Source of the DNA: Euglena gracilis
Taxonomy: Eukaryota; Euglenida; Euglenophyceae; Euglenales
Direction: 5' to 3'
NCBI GenBank assembly: GCA_039621445.1
Contig: CP154954.1
Span: forward strand, 24,812,954-24,876,953
DNA: 64,000 nt
Below the pieces are notes generated by a model. The model was not told where the DNA came from. It saw only the letters and a list, made by a program, of their open reading frames with translations, and made no database searches. Position numbers and translations under genes: made by a program. Positions 12,556 to 63,433 of this stretch are shown here, in pieces (position 1 is the first letter of the stretch; each line of letters starts with the position of its first letter).

Positions 12556-13978
12556 GTAATTCAGCGAGTAAACCACCATCTCATGACCGCCCATTACCAC
12601 CCCCAACGGGGGAGCTCTGGAGGCTTGGTCAGGGCCATATGTGAAGGGAAGGCCAGAGGGCCAACTAGGGGGGGGCAACGTTTATGTTACAAATGTTGCA
12701 TAGAGCACGCGAGCGAAAATGGCCAAAGGGCCTAAAACGATGGGGGGAAGGTCAAAAGTTTAAAGAGTTTCAGAAGCTCCGAAGGTAAAATTTGGGGGGG
12801 GGGTGGAAAATCTGCATTCAAAGAGGAAATGGGCCAAAAGTACCTGGGGGGGATGGTATTCCTGTTTCTCAGTTGCCAAATTCTTCGCAGAGGTTGGTAC
12901 AATTGTTCTTTGCAGGAGCTCTTTTCCCCTTTCCCCGCTGTTTCCCACGATGTTTTGAATTCAACTCCAACATGCACGGTCGCAAATATTGACGTCTTTC
13001 GCTTCCTTTCACAATCTTAAGATCCTAAGGGTTTTTGCCTATTGGCCAGAAAAAAAATACACGTTTTTGCTCCGTTTCCTACCCGCCCACCCATTTGCCC
13101 ACAAACCAGGATTCTGCAACATCTGACCGGGAGGGGAGGGTGAAACGCACCCCCTCGGTGCTCAGTATACGGGCAAAAGGGGGCGGGTTGCAGCTGCTCT
13201 GTCTGTGGTCGATCTGAATCTGAGAAAGAAAAGATCGAAAATGTTTGGACATGAGCAGGGGGGAGGCTGGGAGGGGTCGGCGAAGCCTGAGCACAAGGCA
13301 GCGATGGCAACGCAACAGGTCAACGCCAGATGCCAAACAATGAAGGAGGCAGCAGTAATGTGTGTCATTGACCCCCCCCCCGCATTGGGGGAATGGGAGG
13401 TAGATGAAATCTATATTGTATCAAGCAAACCAGAAAATATACATCGCTCTGGCCATTCTCTTCCTTCAGCCAAGACGAACCCTGTGTATTTGTTTGATGC
13501 AAATAAAAAAAAAAGCAAACAGCATCAAAAGCAGAATTCCAAATGTGGACTCCCAACAGTTTCCTTGAAAAGACCACTTGGTCGACACCCGTTATATCTT
13601 ACCATAATCAGCACTTCAGACGTCAAAATATTGTTTGTGCATGAAAAGAAATGCCATCCAAAAAAAGATCGTGAATCAGAGAACAAAATACGATGCTTTA
13701 TTCACCTCAATCACCACTGTTTCTACCAATCAGCTTCAAGCAGGCGGCGATCGGCAACTTCCCGCGTAGCAAATTGGCAAGCATAGGGCCAGTGACAAAC
13801 TTTGCATGCAGGAAACTTCGCGTTATTTGCCGTGTCCATTTCGACCGCTGTGGGTGCGGTGTTTCCTTTGGCAGGTTACCTGTAACAGCTCCCACCTTGC
13901 CCTCTTTGGAAGCGTGCGAGTTCCCAATGAAGACCCGAAAGGATGGGTCGGTCCCTCTCGCGTGTGCCGCCTGGCCAC

Positions 13979-16477
13979 GGCGATGGCGATGGACACGACC
14001 CCCACGAGGGTGAAGTAGAACTGGGAGATGCAGTTGTTGAACGAGTTGCCGCAGACCTCCCCCGCGTAGCAGCACCACCGCGCGGTCCCCCTGGGGAGGG
14101 AAGGGGAGCATGGTGGTGGATGGCAGATTCGGACACAGCCAAGCACCTATGACAGATTCCAAATTTTAGCCCACGGTCGGCTGCGGTCGGCCGCGGTCGG
14201 CTGCTGCGGTCGGCTGCGGTCGGCTGCGGTTGGCTGCGGTCGGCAGCGGTCGGCAAAGTAGTTGGCTGTAGGTGGGGGGTAGGCCAACAAAAAATGAGCA
14301 TATATCACAATCACACAATCCACTGTTGCCGACTTTTGGCCACTTTTGGCTGCTTTTGGCCAGTTTTTGGCCACTGTTGCCGACTTTTGGTCGATTTTTG
14401 CTGCCTTTGCCCATTATTTCCTGCCTTTTGCTTTCGTTTGGTCACTTTTGTTGCTTTTGCCCACCTTTTGCCCAAAAATGGTCCAAAATGACCCTGCTTT
14501 TGGCCGATCCGGGTCACTTTAGCAGCTTTTGTTCACTTTTGGCAACAAACTGGCGCAAAATGCTCAAAATGGTCAAACTCGACAAAAAAGAGACCAAAAA
14601 ATGGGCAAAAATAACAAAAGAAAAGGTCGAAAGTGGCTTTATATGGTCAAAAATGGCCCTAAATGGCCCAAAATGGCCCAAGACCAGGACAAAATGGCCC
14701 AAAATTACAAGAAGTGGGCAAAAAGTGGCCAAAAATGGTCAAAATAGGTCAAAATGAGTGAATTATGGTGGCAAATGGGCCAAAAGGGGACAAAAGCGAC
14801 CAAAAATGGCCAAAAGTGGCCAAAAGTGACAAGTGGCAACATGAGCCAGATGAGCCAGAAAAATCTCAACATCTGGGATAAAAATGAGCCTAATTCCTCA
14901 TTCTCACTGAAAAATTGACATCAATTAGAAAAAAGTTGCGCGGTCGGCTGCGGTCGGCTGCGGTCGGCTGCGGTCGGCACCCCACCTATGACAGTCCTGA
15001 AACCCGCGGTCGGCCGCGGTCGGCTGCGGTCGGCTGCGGTCGGCTGCGGTCGGCTGCGGTCGGCATAGGTGCCTGGACACAGCTCAAAAGGGGGAAAGGC
15101 GTTATATGTCCCGTGGTTTGGCACAAGTGGTGGGGAAGGGAGGCTGTTGTTGGGGGTTATGGCGAGATGGCAATATTTCGTACAATAGATAGCAATGATT
15201 ATTTTATGACCCGCGATGCCTTTGTGTGTCCAATGACAGGGCCATATTGAGGTGACAAGTTCCACAGAGGCAATTGTGAATGGAACGCACCTTTCAAGAA
15301 GGCTTCACATGCAGGGTGCCCCCCTAAGACAAGGGGGCCCCCTGGAACCCCCAAAAAATTCTTCACCGGCGCTTTGCAACAGAAAAAGTATGTTTTTATC
15401 ATCTGTTTTGTAAAGTTGGTAAAAAAACCCCTGAAAACGCAGTTCGGGCTTTTTTTTTTGAAGCACTCAAAAATTTCCAGCGAGTTGTGCTGGGTTCTTT
15501 TCCCGAGGGGAAGGGGGGGTCATCCTCCCCCCCCCGTCCCGCTGGGGAGAAGGGGTCCGAGACCGCCCCACACATTCCCTCTCTTGCCTTCCCACAGCAA
15601 TGCCATTAAATTGGAAATGGTCAGGAGGCGAATTCCCGTTTCCTCCTGCCCATTTGAAAAAGATTTTGGGGTTTTGCGGTGCGTGCTCTCCAAACCTCTG
15701 CAGAACCCTCCTTCCCATCATCAACGTTCACAAAAGAGGCAGTTTTTTTGCGACAGCCGCTCCCCGCTCTCGTGTTGGTGCTTGAGACCCCCCTTTCGGG
15801 TCGCGTTGCGTTTCAACGTGCAGCAGAAGTAGGCTCCATGAAACGTCACCTAAAAATTGCGGGAACCTTTGGCCGATTTCGCCTTCGGCTAAAAATTTAG
15901 GCACCTTTCTGCTCGCTTTGTCCTCAGAAGTCCTTTATCACAAACCAAAGCACCAGAGGAAATGGTCCAAAAATGGACCTTCCCAGAAACTATTCGGCAC
16001 TTTCGACAAAAGCCCCAGGTTGGGGCTTCTTTTGGGGGCTGGCTACTAATGGGGACGGGTGCTTCTGTTAGAGGCAGGGGTTTTCATCAATCTCCAGATA
16101 ATACTCATATCAGAAGATAGAAATTCACCAAATGTTTCACAATCCCTCTACAGCAACCCCTCTAGTCAAGGCTAAATCCAGTGTCGCTGCTGCCTGCGAC
16201 CTGTGACAAAAAAAGCATTTTTTTTGATTTTATGCCACTACTCATCGTCACTCCTTTCCGGATCTGTGCTCCAGTTCTGGATTTCAACAATTCTTCGCAA
16301 ATTCCCATTTTATCCTTCGACCTCAGACGCCACACGGCTGCCCGGCGTCACACACCGGCACAAGCAGGCGGCCGAGCCGGAGGGGTTTTCGTCGCAGTAC
16401 TGGATCACCCCGTAGCAGTCCTGGGCGGCGGTCTGGGGCAACAGGCACGCTGCCAGCAGCCATCGCCGGCGGCGCAT
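13979..16477 (-). CDS. Secreted/type I membrane cysteine-rich protein, first two exons
   Basis: Exon 1 (16,477-16,356) starts MRRRRWLLAACLLPQTAA, a clear signal peptide with a likely cut after TAA, and continues QDCYGVIQYC. It ends in phase 2 at donor GTGTGT. Exon 2 (14,090-13,979) starts after CCCCAG in the matching phase and encodes RGTARWCCYAGEVCGNSF, then a hydrophobic stretch FTLVGVVSIAIA that looks like a membrane span followed by basic residues. The short ectodomain has eight Cys in about 45 residues. The layout (signal peptide, compact Cys-rich ectodomain, one membrane span, basic then proline-rich tail) recalls Shisa/VOPP1-like adaptors, but I recognise no specific homologue. Where exon 2 ends is unclear: GCC|GTGGCC at 13,978 is one choice, or the frame may run on. 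Later exons are not settled. Confidence 0.55.
14139..15075. repeat. TTTTGGCC-rich dispersed repeat bounded by CGGTCGGCTG arrays, copy 1
   Basis: Arrays of CGGTCGGCTG lie at 14,167-14,250, 14,940-14,978 and 15,005-15,064, and the motif CACCTATGACAG precedes two of them. GCACCTATG (14,141) and CATAGGTGC (15,063) are inverted at the ends. The segment 14,509-15,002 is repeated in reverse at 49,474-49,945. Confidence 0.8.
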
Positions 16478-16500
16478 GCTGGACGGGGAGGGAGGGCAGC
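16478..16500 (-). promoter_or_regulatory. Pyrimidine tract and AG acceptor one base before a start codon
   Basis: In transcript sense, a CCCTCCCTCCCCGTCCAG run ends one base before ATG 16,477. This is either the acceptor of a 5'UTR intron or a spliced-leader trans-splice site. Euglenids add a spliced leader to many mRNAs, so the second option fits the intron evidence. Confidence 0.4.
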
Positions 16501-16679
16501 GCAGGGAGAGAGGCAGAGAGATATGGGGTGGGGCCACTTCACATGTGGGATGCCACTTGGCATACCGGGTGTCACTAGACATATGGGGTGTCACCTGACA
16601 TATGGGGTGTCACTGGGCATGTGGGATGTCACTTGCAGCTGGTTGGGTGGGACAAGAAACGGTCCGATGGGGTGGGGGG

Positions 16680-17025
16680 GGGACACCCCCCCACCTAAAC
16701 AGTGGCGCGGTCAGGGTGACCAATTTTCGGCCCGGCGCGAAGCGCCGGGCCGAAATTTTTTGACCCCCCAAATCGACCAAAAGTGCCATTTTGGGCATTT
16801 TTTGGGCAAAATGGCCAAAAATGCAAAAAATTTTCGGCGCAAAGCGCCGGAGGAAAAAATCGACCCTTTTTGGGGGGGTCCCTGGTACCCCCCCCCCCAG
16901 GGTCGGTCCGGACCCCCCTTGCAGGTGGGGGGGGTCCGGACCCCCCCTGCGGGCCAGGGGGGGGGGGGGGGTGGGGGGGACACCCCCCACCTAAACCATG
17001 TACGCCCTCCTTATATCGAACCCTG
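16680..17025. repeat. G-rich dispersed repeat with GGCGC palindromes
   Basis: It contains GACCCTTTTTGGGGGGGTCC and GGTCGGTCCGGACCCCCC, blocks shared in the same order with 44,390-44,565. ATATCGAACCCTGG at its end recurs in related forms at 45,870 and 57,197. Confidence 0.7.
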
Positions 17026-17295
17026 GCTATAGGGTGCCTGCCCCTAACAGGCACACCCCCAGGGGGGGGGTAGGGGTCCGGGGGGGGGGACCCAGAAAAT
17101 TTTCATTGAAAATGGCCTTTTCCGGGCCCCCGGCGCCTTCGGCGCTGGGGTAAGAGGGGGGTGCCTGCTATGGGCAGGCACCCCCCAAAACCCTACCCCC
17201 CGGGGGGGGGAGGGTCGGATCGGGTGCGGTGGGGTACCTGCCCCTAGCACCCACCCCACCCCCCGTGGGGTAGGCACCCGACTAAGCACAAGCCT
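17026..17295. repeat. AGGCTTGTGCTTA element, copy 1 (one end only)
   Basis: Closely similar to 21,483-21,767 and to the reverse complement of 56,629-56,926. The right end TAAGCACAAGCCT is present; the left end is replaced by another G-rich repeat ending in ATATCGAACCCTGG. Confidence 0.75.
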
Positions 17296-18575
17296 GGTCG
17301 GGGCAGGTGGCTGCCAGATGGAGAAGGCTGAACCCGAACCAGAAAAAAGGGGGGAGCCCAAACCCATCTGGGTTGGGATTCTTTTGCCACATTCTTGGGG
17401 TGAAAAAAACCCCAAAGCCCTCAAAAAAGCCCCTTTCTGGACCTTTTTCAAAAACTTTCGGAATTTGCGCCAAATTTCTGTGGTCCAGCCAGGATTTGCC
17501 AGGCTGCCAAAACTTCATTTCTGCGCGGGGGGTGGGGGGACAGTTCTGATGGGAGCTGACTGAGCTGACGGCCAGGGAAAGGTTTGGACGCGGGATTTTG
17601 GTTACAATTCAGGATTATTTACCTGAAATAAGCCAAGTTTGGATCGAAACCTATTCCAAAATTCCTAAATTCCAGAAAAGAATTCCAAAAAAACTACTGC
17701 CACAATCCCAACCCAAAACCCAAACCCAACAATGATTCCATAACAAAAACCTTGACAAAAACTGGATCAAAAGATGAGCAAAAATCTCTCGACAATCCCT
17801 CCAAAAATCCAGACTGGGAGCCTCTGGTTCATGTTGGGGGGGCAACGTAAGGCTGCCATTTGACTTTGGTGCCAAGCATTTTTGGCATTTTGGTGCTGAG
17901 CACCGTGGGTGCTGAGCACCAGAGTGTCAAATCAGCGCCGAAACAACAACAAGAACAACCCAAGAACAATTACATTGTTGAATAAAATAACCGTAAAATG
18001 AGACCCGAGCAATTTTGTGCCAAAAAAGCTAAATACATGTTAAAGATAGTGTGGTTGTGTGTGTACGTGTTCATGTGTGCATGTATGTGTGCGTGTGCGT
18101 GCGTCCATGCTTGCACATACGTATGCACAGGGGGGGTTTCTCATTCACACATACGCATGTATGCATCCGGCACACATTAATGCATGGAAAGTTCAGACTG
18201 CAATGCGCCATATGGGTGAATTGAAAAGTGGGATGAGCAACATTCAAAAAATCCAGCAAAAAATGTGTGAAATAAGCGCAACGTATCGCTCGGCAACGCT
18301 CGGCATATTCCACTCAGCAAGAGGTAGAAACAATGGATATCTGGGAATTGTCGATCGGCACCACACAGGTGGGCATTTCAGAATCGGCGGGAAAGCGTGT
18401 GAGCAATGGACGAGACCACAGGTAGCTGCGGCCATATCCTTCCCCTCGAGGCGGGCGATGCCTGCAACCTGTTGGTACAAAAATCAATCCGAACGGCCGG
18501 GAAAGCAGCCCGCTCGCAACGTTCCACCCAAACGCCAACCGAGCCGCAGCCCGATCGTTGCGGGGACCGGGCGGG

Positions 18576-26045
<7,470 letters not shown>

Positions 26046-26070
26046 GTGTCCGGGCCTGGACAGCCGGAGA
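26046..26070 (-). promoter_or_regulatory. AG acceptor ten bases before the beta-lactamase-like start codon
   Basis: CTCCGGCTGTCCAG lies directly upstream with the AG at 26,057-26,056 and ten bases before ATG 26,045. No in-frame stop separates it from the ATG. It could receive a spliced leader or belong to a short 5'UTR intron. Confidence 0.35.
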
Positions 26071-26889
26071 GAAGGGCGTGGCAAGCACAGGAGAGCGGGG
26101 GGGGGGCGTTGCCATTCAGGTTTCCGTGCAAACTGCCATAGTGGGTTGGTGTCGACCCCCCCCCGGCGGGCCTTCCCGCAGTGGGGCTGCATCTCTCAGA
26201 CGGAAAGTCGTTGGCAAATCTAGTAGGTATCTTTGGGCGAAAGAAAGGTAATGTGCTTCATTGCCTAACACCCTTCATAATAGGGGCGTTAAATTCCACT
26301 GCAGGGGGCAAAACATCAAAAATATACCCGCGCCCCAAACGCAGCCAGTCAAAGTTAGTATCAACGTATATTTCAAATTTGTGGAACACGCTGTCTGAAA
26401 CACAACCCCCTATTCAAAAGAAACGAAACCTCGCAAAACCCCCAGCTGTTAAAGATGTCTCAGTAGTTGTTTTTTTTGAAGCTTTCAAGCAAATTTGCTG
26501 AAAACAACATTCCTAAAGAAATGGGGGGGGTGCTTGGAAAACCAATGAACACAAGCATCATGTTGCCTTTCCTTTTACATCCGAAAGTGCGTGCACCAAT
26601 TGTGATCCGTGATGAAGTGCTTCTGAGAAACCAGAAAGGATCGCATCATACATAGTTGCACCGGACATGAACTATCAGGCCAGCAGGGCTATGGTGCTGC
26701 GAGAGGGGTGACGCCGGGATAAGGTGAGCTACGCTGCCGAGTGCCGGGGACAGCACCGTCCAAAAGACCTGTGATTTGAGGGCCAACGCTAAGCTGGCCC
26801 CCCCGCAGTGAGGTAACGAACCGGGGCAGTGGTGGGCAGTGGCGGGCAGGGCCATGGGGTTGTGCAACAGTGGCCGGGGGGTCAACGGG

Positions 26890-59134
<32,245 letters not shown>

Positions 59135-61656
59135 CGGGGCCGGGCATCGCTCTGCCCTCTCTCGAGAATGGGCGGAACGTCCGTGGCCAATGGCATAGGC
59201 GAGGGTGGGCCGGGCGGGGGAATGGGCGGGGATTGAGAGGGAGGAGGGTGAAGCGTTTTGGTCAGCCGGGGAACGTTGGGTGAATGTCAGAAGCAGAATG
59301 AAAAGCTCGCCAAATAAGTCAGCGAAAGTTTGGCCATTCAGAGAGAATTATTTTTTTGAAAAATAACAACCTCACAAACAAACGATCCCCCACAAAAAGT
59401 CTGCCATGTAACAGGGGGAGAGAAACTGCACACGGGCCGGTCAAAAACTGTACTGCAAAAAAAAAACTGCAAAAAAACTGTACTTCAACAAAAAAAATAA
59501 CAATAAACAAGCTGAAATGGTGTGCATTTGCAAAACAACGTAAATTGCGACCACATGAGCACGCCCCAATTCACCTAACTTTTTTTTTGCACAGCTTTGG
59601 AGCCGATGACGACAAAAATGGAAGCAATCAATCAAGGTGTAGTGGGCATGGGTTTTCATGCACTGAAATGCAAGTCATGTGTTTGGATGCTGGGTCACAC
59701 CGGTTTTCCTGCACCAAAACTTGTACCGACCATGCCCACAAAGATGCCAAACAGTTTCCTTTCTAAATATGGGAAAAATGCACATTTACCCATACACAGA
59801 AATTTTCAATGCTTTCATTTCTTGCAGGGGATGTTCAGTTTGGAACTTTCGGTCAATCACCTGGTGAAATTTCCTCATGTCACGATGAAAAAAAAAATAC
59901 AACACACCATCGCAAACTTTGAACACTGTCCTTAGAGGATTGCCAAATGGTCTACAACCTGGGAATTTCTTGCAAATAAGAAAGAACTTCTTGCTCTTTG
60001 AAGCATTTGCTCTTTGAAATATAGCCACAATGTTTGGGGCAAAACCCAATCTTCTTCAGGAGCTTGTGCTCCTTTGTGGAACCACGAATTTCGAAATCCT
60101 CAACTCCAACTTCAACCAAAATTTGCACAAAAAACAGTTTTTGTACTTAGTCCCTAGGAATCCCAACATATAGTTGAATCTGCTCAGGAGTGTGCAAATG
60201 ACTCTTGCCAAAATAACCATCGTGGCATCTGTCACCACAGCTGTACAGGCTGGAGATGGAGCCTTTTGGTTGGGGAGTAATTGTGGTCTTCTCACCGAAA
60301 CAATCTGTTTTTTTTTGAAATGGTGGCTCCACCAATCTCTGTTGTATTACCTTCCCCCTTTGTCGTACGACCGGGAACCTGCAACATGTGACTGGGGGGT
60401 GGTCGTTATAGTGGGGTACGACAAGGGGGGGGGGATGGTAAGAGGCAAGGCAGTTGGCAAGACAGTTGGGGGCAAGGCAAGTTGGTGGGATAACTGTAGA
60501 CAACACAACTCATGAACAGATGATGCTTTTTCTTGAGAAACTCCCTTCTAACATATAATCCAGCACCAAAAAAAACAGGCACCTCAGGTTTCCTCAAAAC
60601 TGGAATAAAAAAAAATGAAAAAAAACTGCACGTGTGCAAAAACTGCACAGTTTTTTTCTTCCAAAAAAAACTGCAAAAAACTGTTTAAAAAAAAACTGCA
60701 AAAAAACCCAAAACGTGAAAACTGCAAAAACTGCACAGTGCATATTCCCCCCCCCCTGCACGTAAACATGGTCTCCCCCGGGAGATCATGTATTCCAAAC
60801 CTTTCCAAAACGCGCGATTATTATGTAAATTATTCAAAAAGAAGCAGCAGAACGATAAATTCTTCTGCTTCTGGCAAAAAGAAATCCCAGAAAACAAAAG
60901 TAGGAAACATCATTTCACAGTTCAATATTCGACGTATTGCGGGGTACGAAAATCACCCAGGGACACAAAGACATGCGCTTACAAGGGCAGCCATGCCAGG
61001 GACAAAATGGTCTTCATGGCGGCCAAGGAGAAGAAGAGAGGCCTGAAAAAAGGGAAGCGGTGTGCTTGCTGATTGTTTGCTGTGCAACACTCAGCGTTAG
61101 GGTGCGTTGACAAGAGGGGAACCTGGACTTTGTGGACCTCCAGACCAACAACCTCGAAGAGGCGGTCGTGTCTATCCCCAATCCTGGCGGAGTATGAGGA
61201 GGATGAATGAGTCACGAAAAGTCTCAAAAATTTAAAAAAAATGAAGAAGTGGAGGAGGAAAAAAAAAACTGTTTGGAATCAGCTTGATGCATTATTGAGC
61301 CCAAAACATCTTTGATTTTCTGCTTTTTTTTAACTGCAGCATTTTCATAGTGCGGACTTGCAAACAAAAATCAGCTTTTGGTGTGGTGATTACACCGCAG
61401 TTCTAAAAGTGGAATGACACAATGTCTTTAGGGCTAAAAAAAAAAAGCCTCGGTACAATCAGTGCAGTAGACAAGAGGCACGCCATCGCAAGCAAAAAAA
61501 GTGGATGAAAGACGCACGTGAGTTCAGTCATCTCTGCAACCTGCTGTGTGCGAATCCAACTCCGGCAGAAAAAAAAACTTTCGGACGTGCGGGGCTGGAT
61601 TATGCGCGTTGTGTCGTGCGGCATCCCGCCGGGCGGCCGGGGGTTGTGGCGCGGAG
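59135..61656. other. Intergenic stretch between GLO1 and TOP3B
   Basis: Mostly AT-rich, with the AACTGCAAAAAA-type repeat at 59,448-59,492 and 60,630-60,750 and a few short open frames. A 20-codon open piece at about 61,115-61,180 (minus) has exon-like borders but no recognisable homology. The TOP3B promoter and the GLO1 3' end must lie here; no TATA-like or polyadenylation signal stands out. Confidence 0.5.
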
Positions 61657-62882
61657 TCACTGCGCAGGGGCCTCCAGCCAGTAGGGCGTGGCCGCGGCGT
61701 CGTAGCCCCCGCGCTTGATGATCCACGGCGTGGCCCTCTGCGCAGCCCGCTGGTCTCTGGTGCAATTCCCACCCCTCCTTGTTGAGCCAACCCAGGGAAC
61801 GGAGGGAGACGGTGGACTTGGCAGAAATACTCCCCCTCCTCCAAAATAAGACCCGGGTTGACGTTGGGGGGGTGCTGAAAATCCCAGCGCGAAACGGGAC
61901 GTGGCACATTGGACAGGTAGTTTCGGTGTTGAGGTCAGCTGTTTGAAATGCCTGTCAAATCACTGACTCTCCAACTTTTTTTGGAGAGTGAGTGACTTGA
62001 ATACGTGATTCTTGCTCTTGGGCCTTTCTTTGTCCCAGCAAACTCAAGTAGAGGTACCACAGATGTGACCTCAAATCACATCCTGCACCTTCACCACCCC
62101 CAAATAAACAAATGGATCCCCCAAAAAGACCTTCCTTTTTTTTCTGGGATTTCTGGAAGGAAGTCCAAAACATAGCCTCCCTTAAACTGTGAAAATGCCC
62201 AAAAGCAATGATTTTTGGACTTTTCTTGGAATTTATCTGTTTTCAAATGTTATAATTGGTATTTTTTGAGACAATTTTTGCTCATTGCCGACCCATTAAT
62301 TTTTTCCCTTTCAATTTCAGGGAAAATCCAAAAATTAAACCCCCCAAAGCCCTGTTTGCTGGGCAGCCGGACCCCGGGCTCCACCCAGTAGCCGTCCGGG
62401 TCCCGGGCGAAGGCCAGCCCCTTCATCCGCCCGTCCTCCGGCCGCTTCACAAACCCGGCCAGCCTGTCTGCTCCGCCACGCACGGGGGAGGGGGCGGGGC
62501 CATGCCGGCCGGAAGGTGCAAGCGGAAGGGGTCGGCGCCGCCGCTGGCGGAGGGCAGGTACCTTCCCCCCTTGTCCTTGACATGCCAAAGTACAGGGAAA
62601 GTGCGGTGGACAGGGGGGGGGGGTGTCATAGACCAGCCATGTCAAGGACAGGGGGGGGGGGAAGGTTGGTGCCCGGGCCACTTTCGGGGGACCGGGCCGG
62701 GGGCCCTGTGCAAACCCAAACGGTGACGTTTACGGGGTTCGGTTCGAAGGAAGCAGAAGGCCGAGCCCATAGCCCAGGGGCTCCAGCTGGGCACAGGCCT
62801 GGGCCACGTCCTCCACCAGGAAGCCAATGTGGCCAAAGCCGCGCCGGCCGTCCGTGTTCCCATTGTTGTAGGCGAAGTCCTC
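61657..62882 (-). CDS. GLO1: Glyoxalase I (lactoylglutathione lyase), 3' part, three exons
   Basis: Glyoxalase I isomerises the hemithioacetal of methylglyoxal and glutathione to S-lactoylglutathione in the cytosol. Three exons are readable: 62,882-62,769 (38 codons, contains NNGNTD and GFGHIG), 62,456-62,379 (26 codons, [22 protein letters not shown]) and 61,722-61,657 (ends EAPAQ and TGA). Joined, they align without gaps to the C-terminal half of eukaryotic GLO1 up to WVE; the tail [15 protein letters not shown] is my reading of the last exon. The His of GFGHIG and the Glu of GYWVE match the metal ligands H127 and E173 of the human enzyme. The N-terminal half, with the other two ligands, would lie beyond position 64,000. 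Exon junctions do not use GT-AG (see findings). A GT-AG reading (donor GTAAAC at 62,733, acceptor CAG at 62,464) is possible for the first intron but inserts about 14 residues and is less likely. The boundary of the last exon is less certain than the others. Confidence 0.85.
61723..62378 (-). other. GLO1 last intron, probably nonconventional
   Basis: The conserved GYWVE must be kept because its Glu is a metal ligand, and the next exon continues in frame with IIKRGGY. The implied 5' end is CCCGGGGTCCGGCTGCCCAG and the implied 3' end contains GGGCTGCGCAGAGGGCC. They share the complementary blocks CTGC-N-CAG, interrupted. A GT-AG alternative (donor GTCCGG at 62,372, acceptor CAG at 61,738) also keeps frame but inserts seven residues after WVE. 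Confidence 0.5.
62457..62768 (-). other. GLO1 intron with complementary ends (nonconventional)
   Basis: Between TAT (LGY) and GGG TTT (GFVK) the protein alignment requires a junction without GT or AG. The transcript-sense 5' end starts GGGCTCGGCCTTCTGCTTCC and the 3' end is GGAGCAGACAGGCTGGCC; the two pair over about 14 of 16 positions, including TCTGCT with AGCAGA. Because GGG occurs on both sides, the junction can slide by up to three bases. Length is about 312 bp. Confidence 0.7.
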
Positions 62883-63433
62883 CTGAGGAGCGAGGCGAGG
62901 ATGGGGCTCACCCGCTCTGTGCGCGAGTGGCTGACACCGCCATTTGCTGCCATTGAAAAACAGGCAGCAACAAACCCCCAAAATAGAACTTGGTTGTCCG
63001 ATAGCCGTTGCATCTGCACGAAAAACGTTTGCACGTGGGCGACTAAAAAAAAAGTACTTCTTGTCCCTCCCACCTTCCAGGAACAACGTGAAAAGTGCTC
63101 AAAAAGTTACATTCCGGTGTTTTGCACCGGAATGCAAAACAGAAATCAATAAAAAAAATAGTCGTATGAAGATGTCAAAAAGAAAAAACTATTAAAAATA
63201 TTCAAAAAATAATCCGCCCAAAAGAGCTCCTCGGGATTTCCACAAAAAAAAGAGAAACCTGGGAATTATTGGGGGGTTATCCCAGGAAGTTGTCATATGA
63301 CAAGTCAGTGATCACATGCCAAATCTGTGAGACCAAATGTGTGAGATTGGGGGAGGGTGGTAAACCTTTTCAAGAAATCACACTGTGGCAAGACACCATC
63401 ATAATTAGTACATGTTCGCCCATTTCTGTGTGC

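Noticed and set aside
13205-13786. 193-codon plus-strand open frame
   Set aside because: No recognisable domain, AT-rich Lys/Ser composition, and it lies beyond the last placed exon of the minus-strand membrane-protein gene. Possibly chance.
14139-15075. CRISPR-like array of CGGTCGGCTG
   Set aside because: Units are contiguous or nearly so, without unique spacers, and the genome is eukaryotic. It is a minisatellite inside a dispersed repeat.
61115-61180. Exon-like piece between GLO1 and TOP3B (minus strand)
   Set aside because: A CAG acceptor and GT donor fit, but the 20 residues match no family I know and there is no partner exon.
62734-62768. GLO1 exon extended to a GTAAAC donor
   Set aside because: It would add about 14 residues between LGY and FVKRP, absent from the family, while an intron with complementary ends gives the exact family length.
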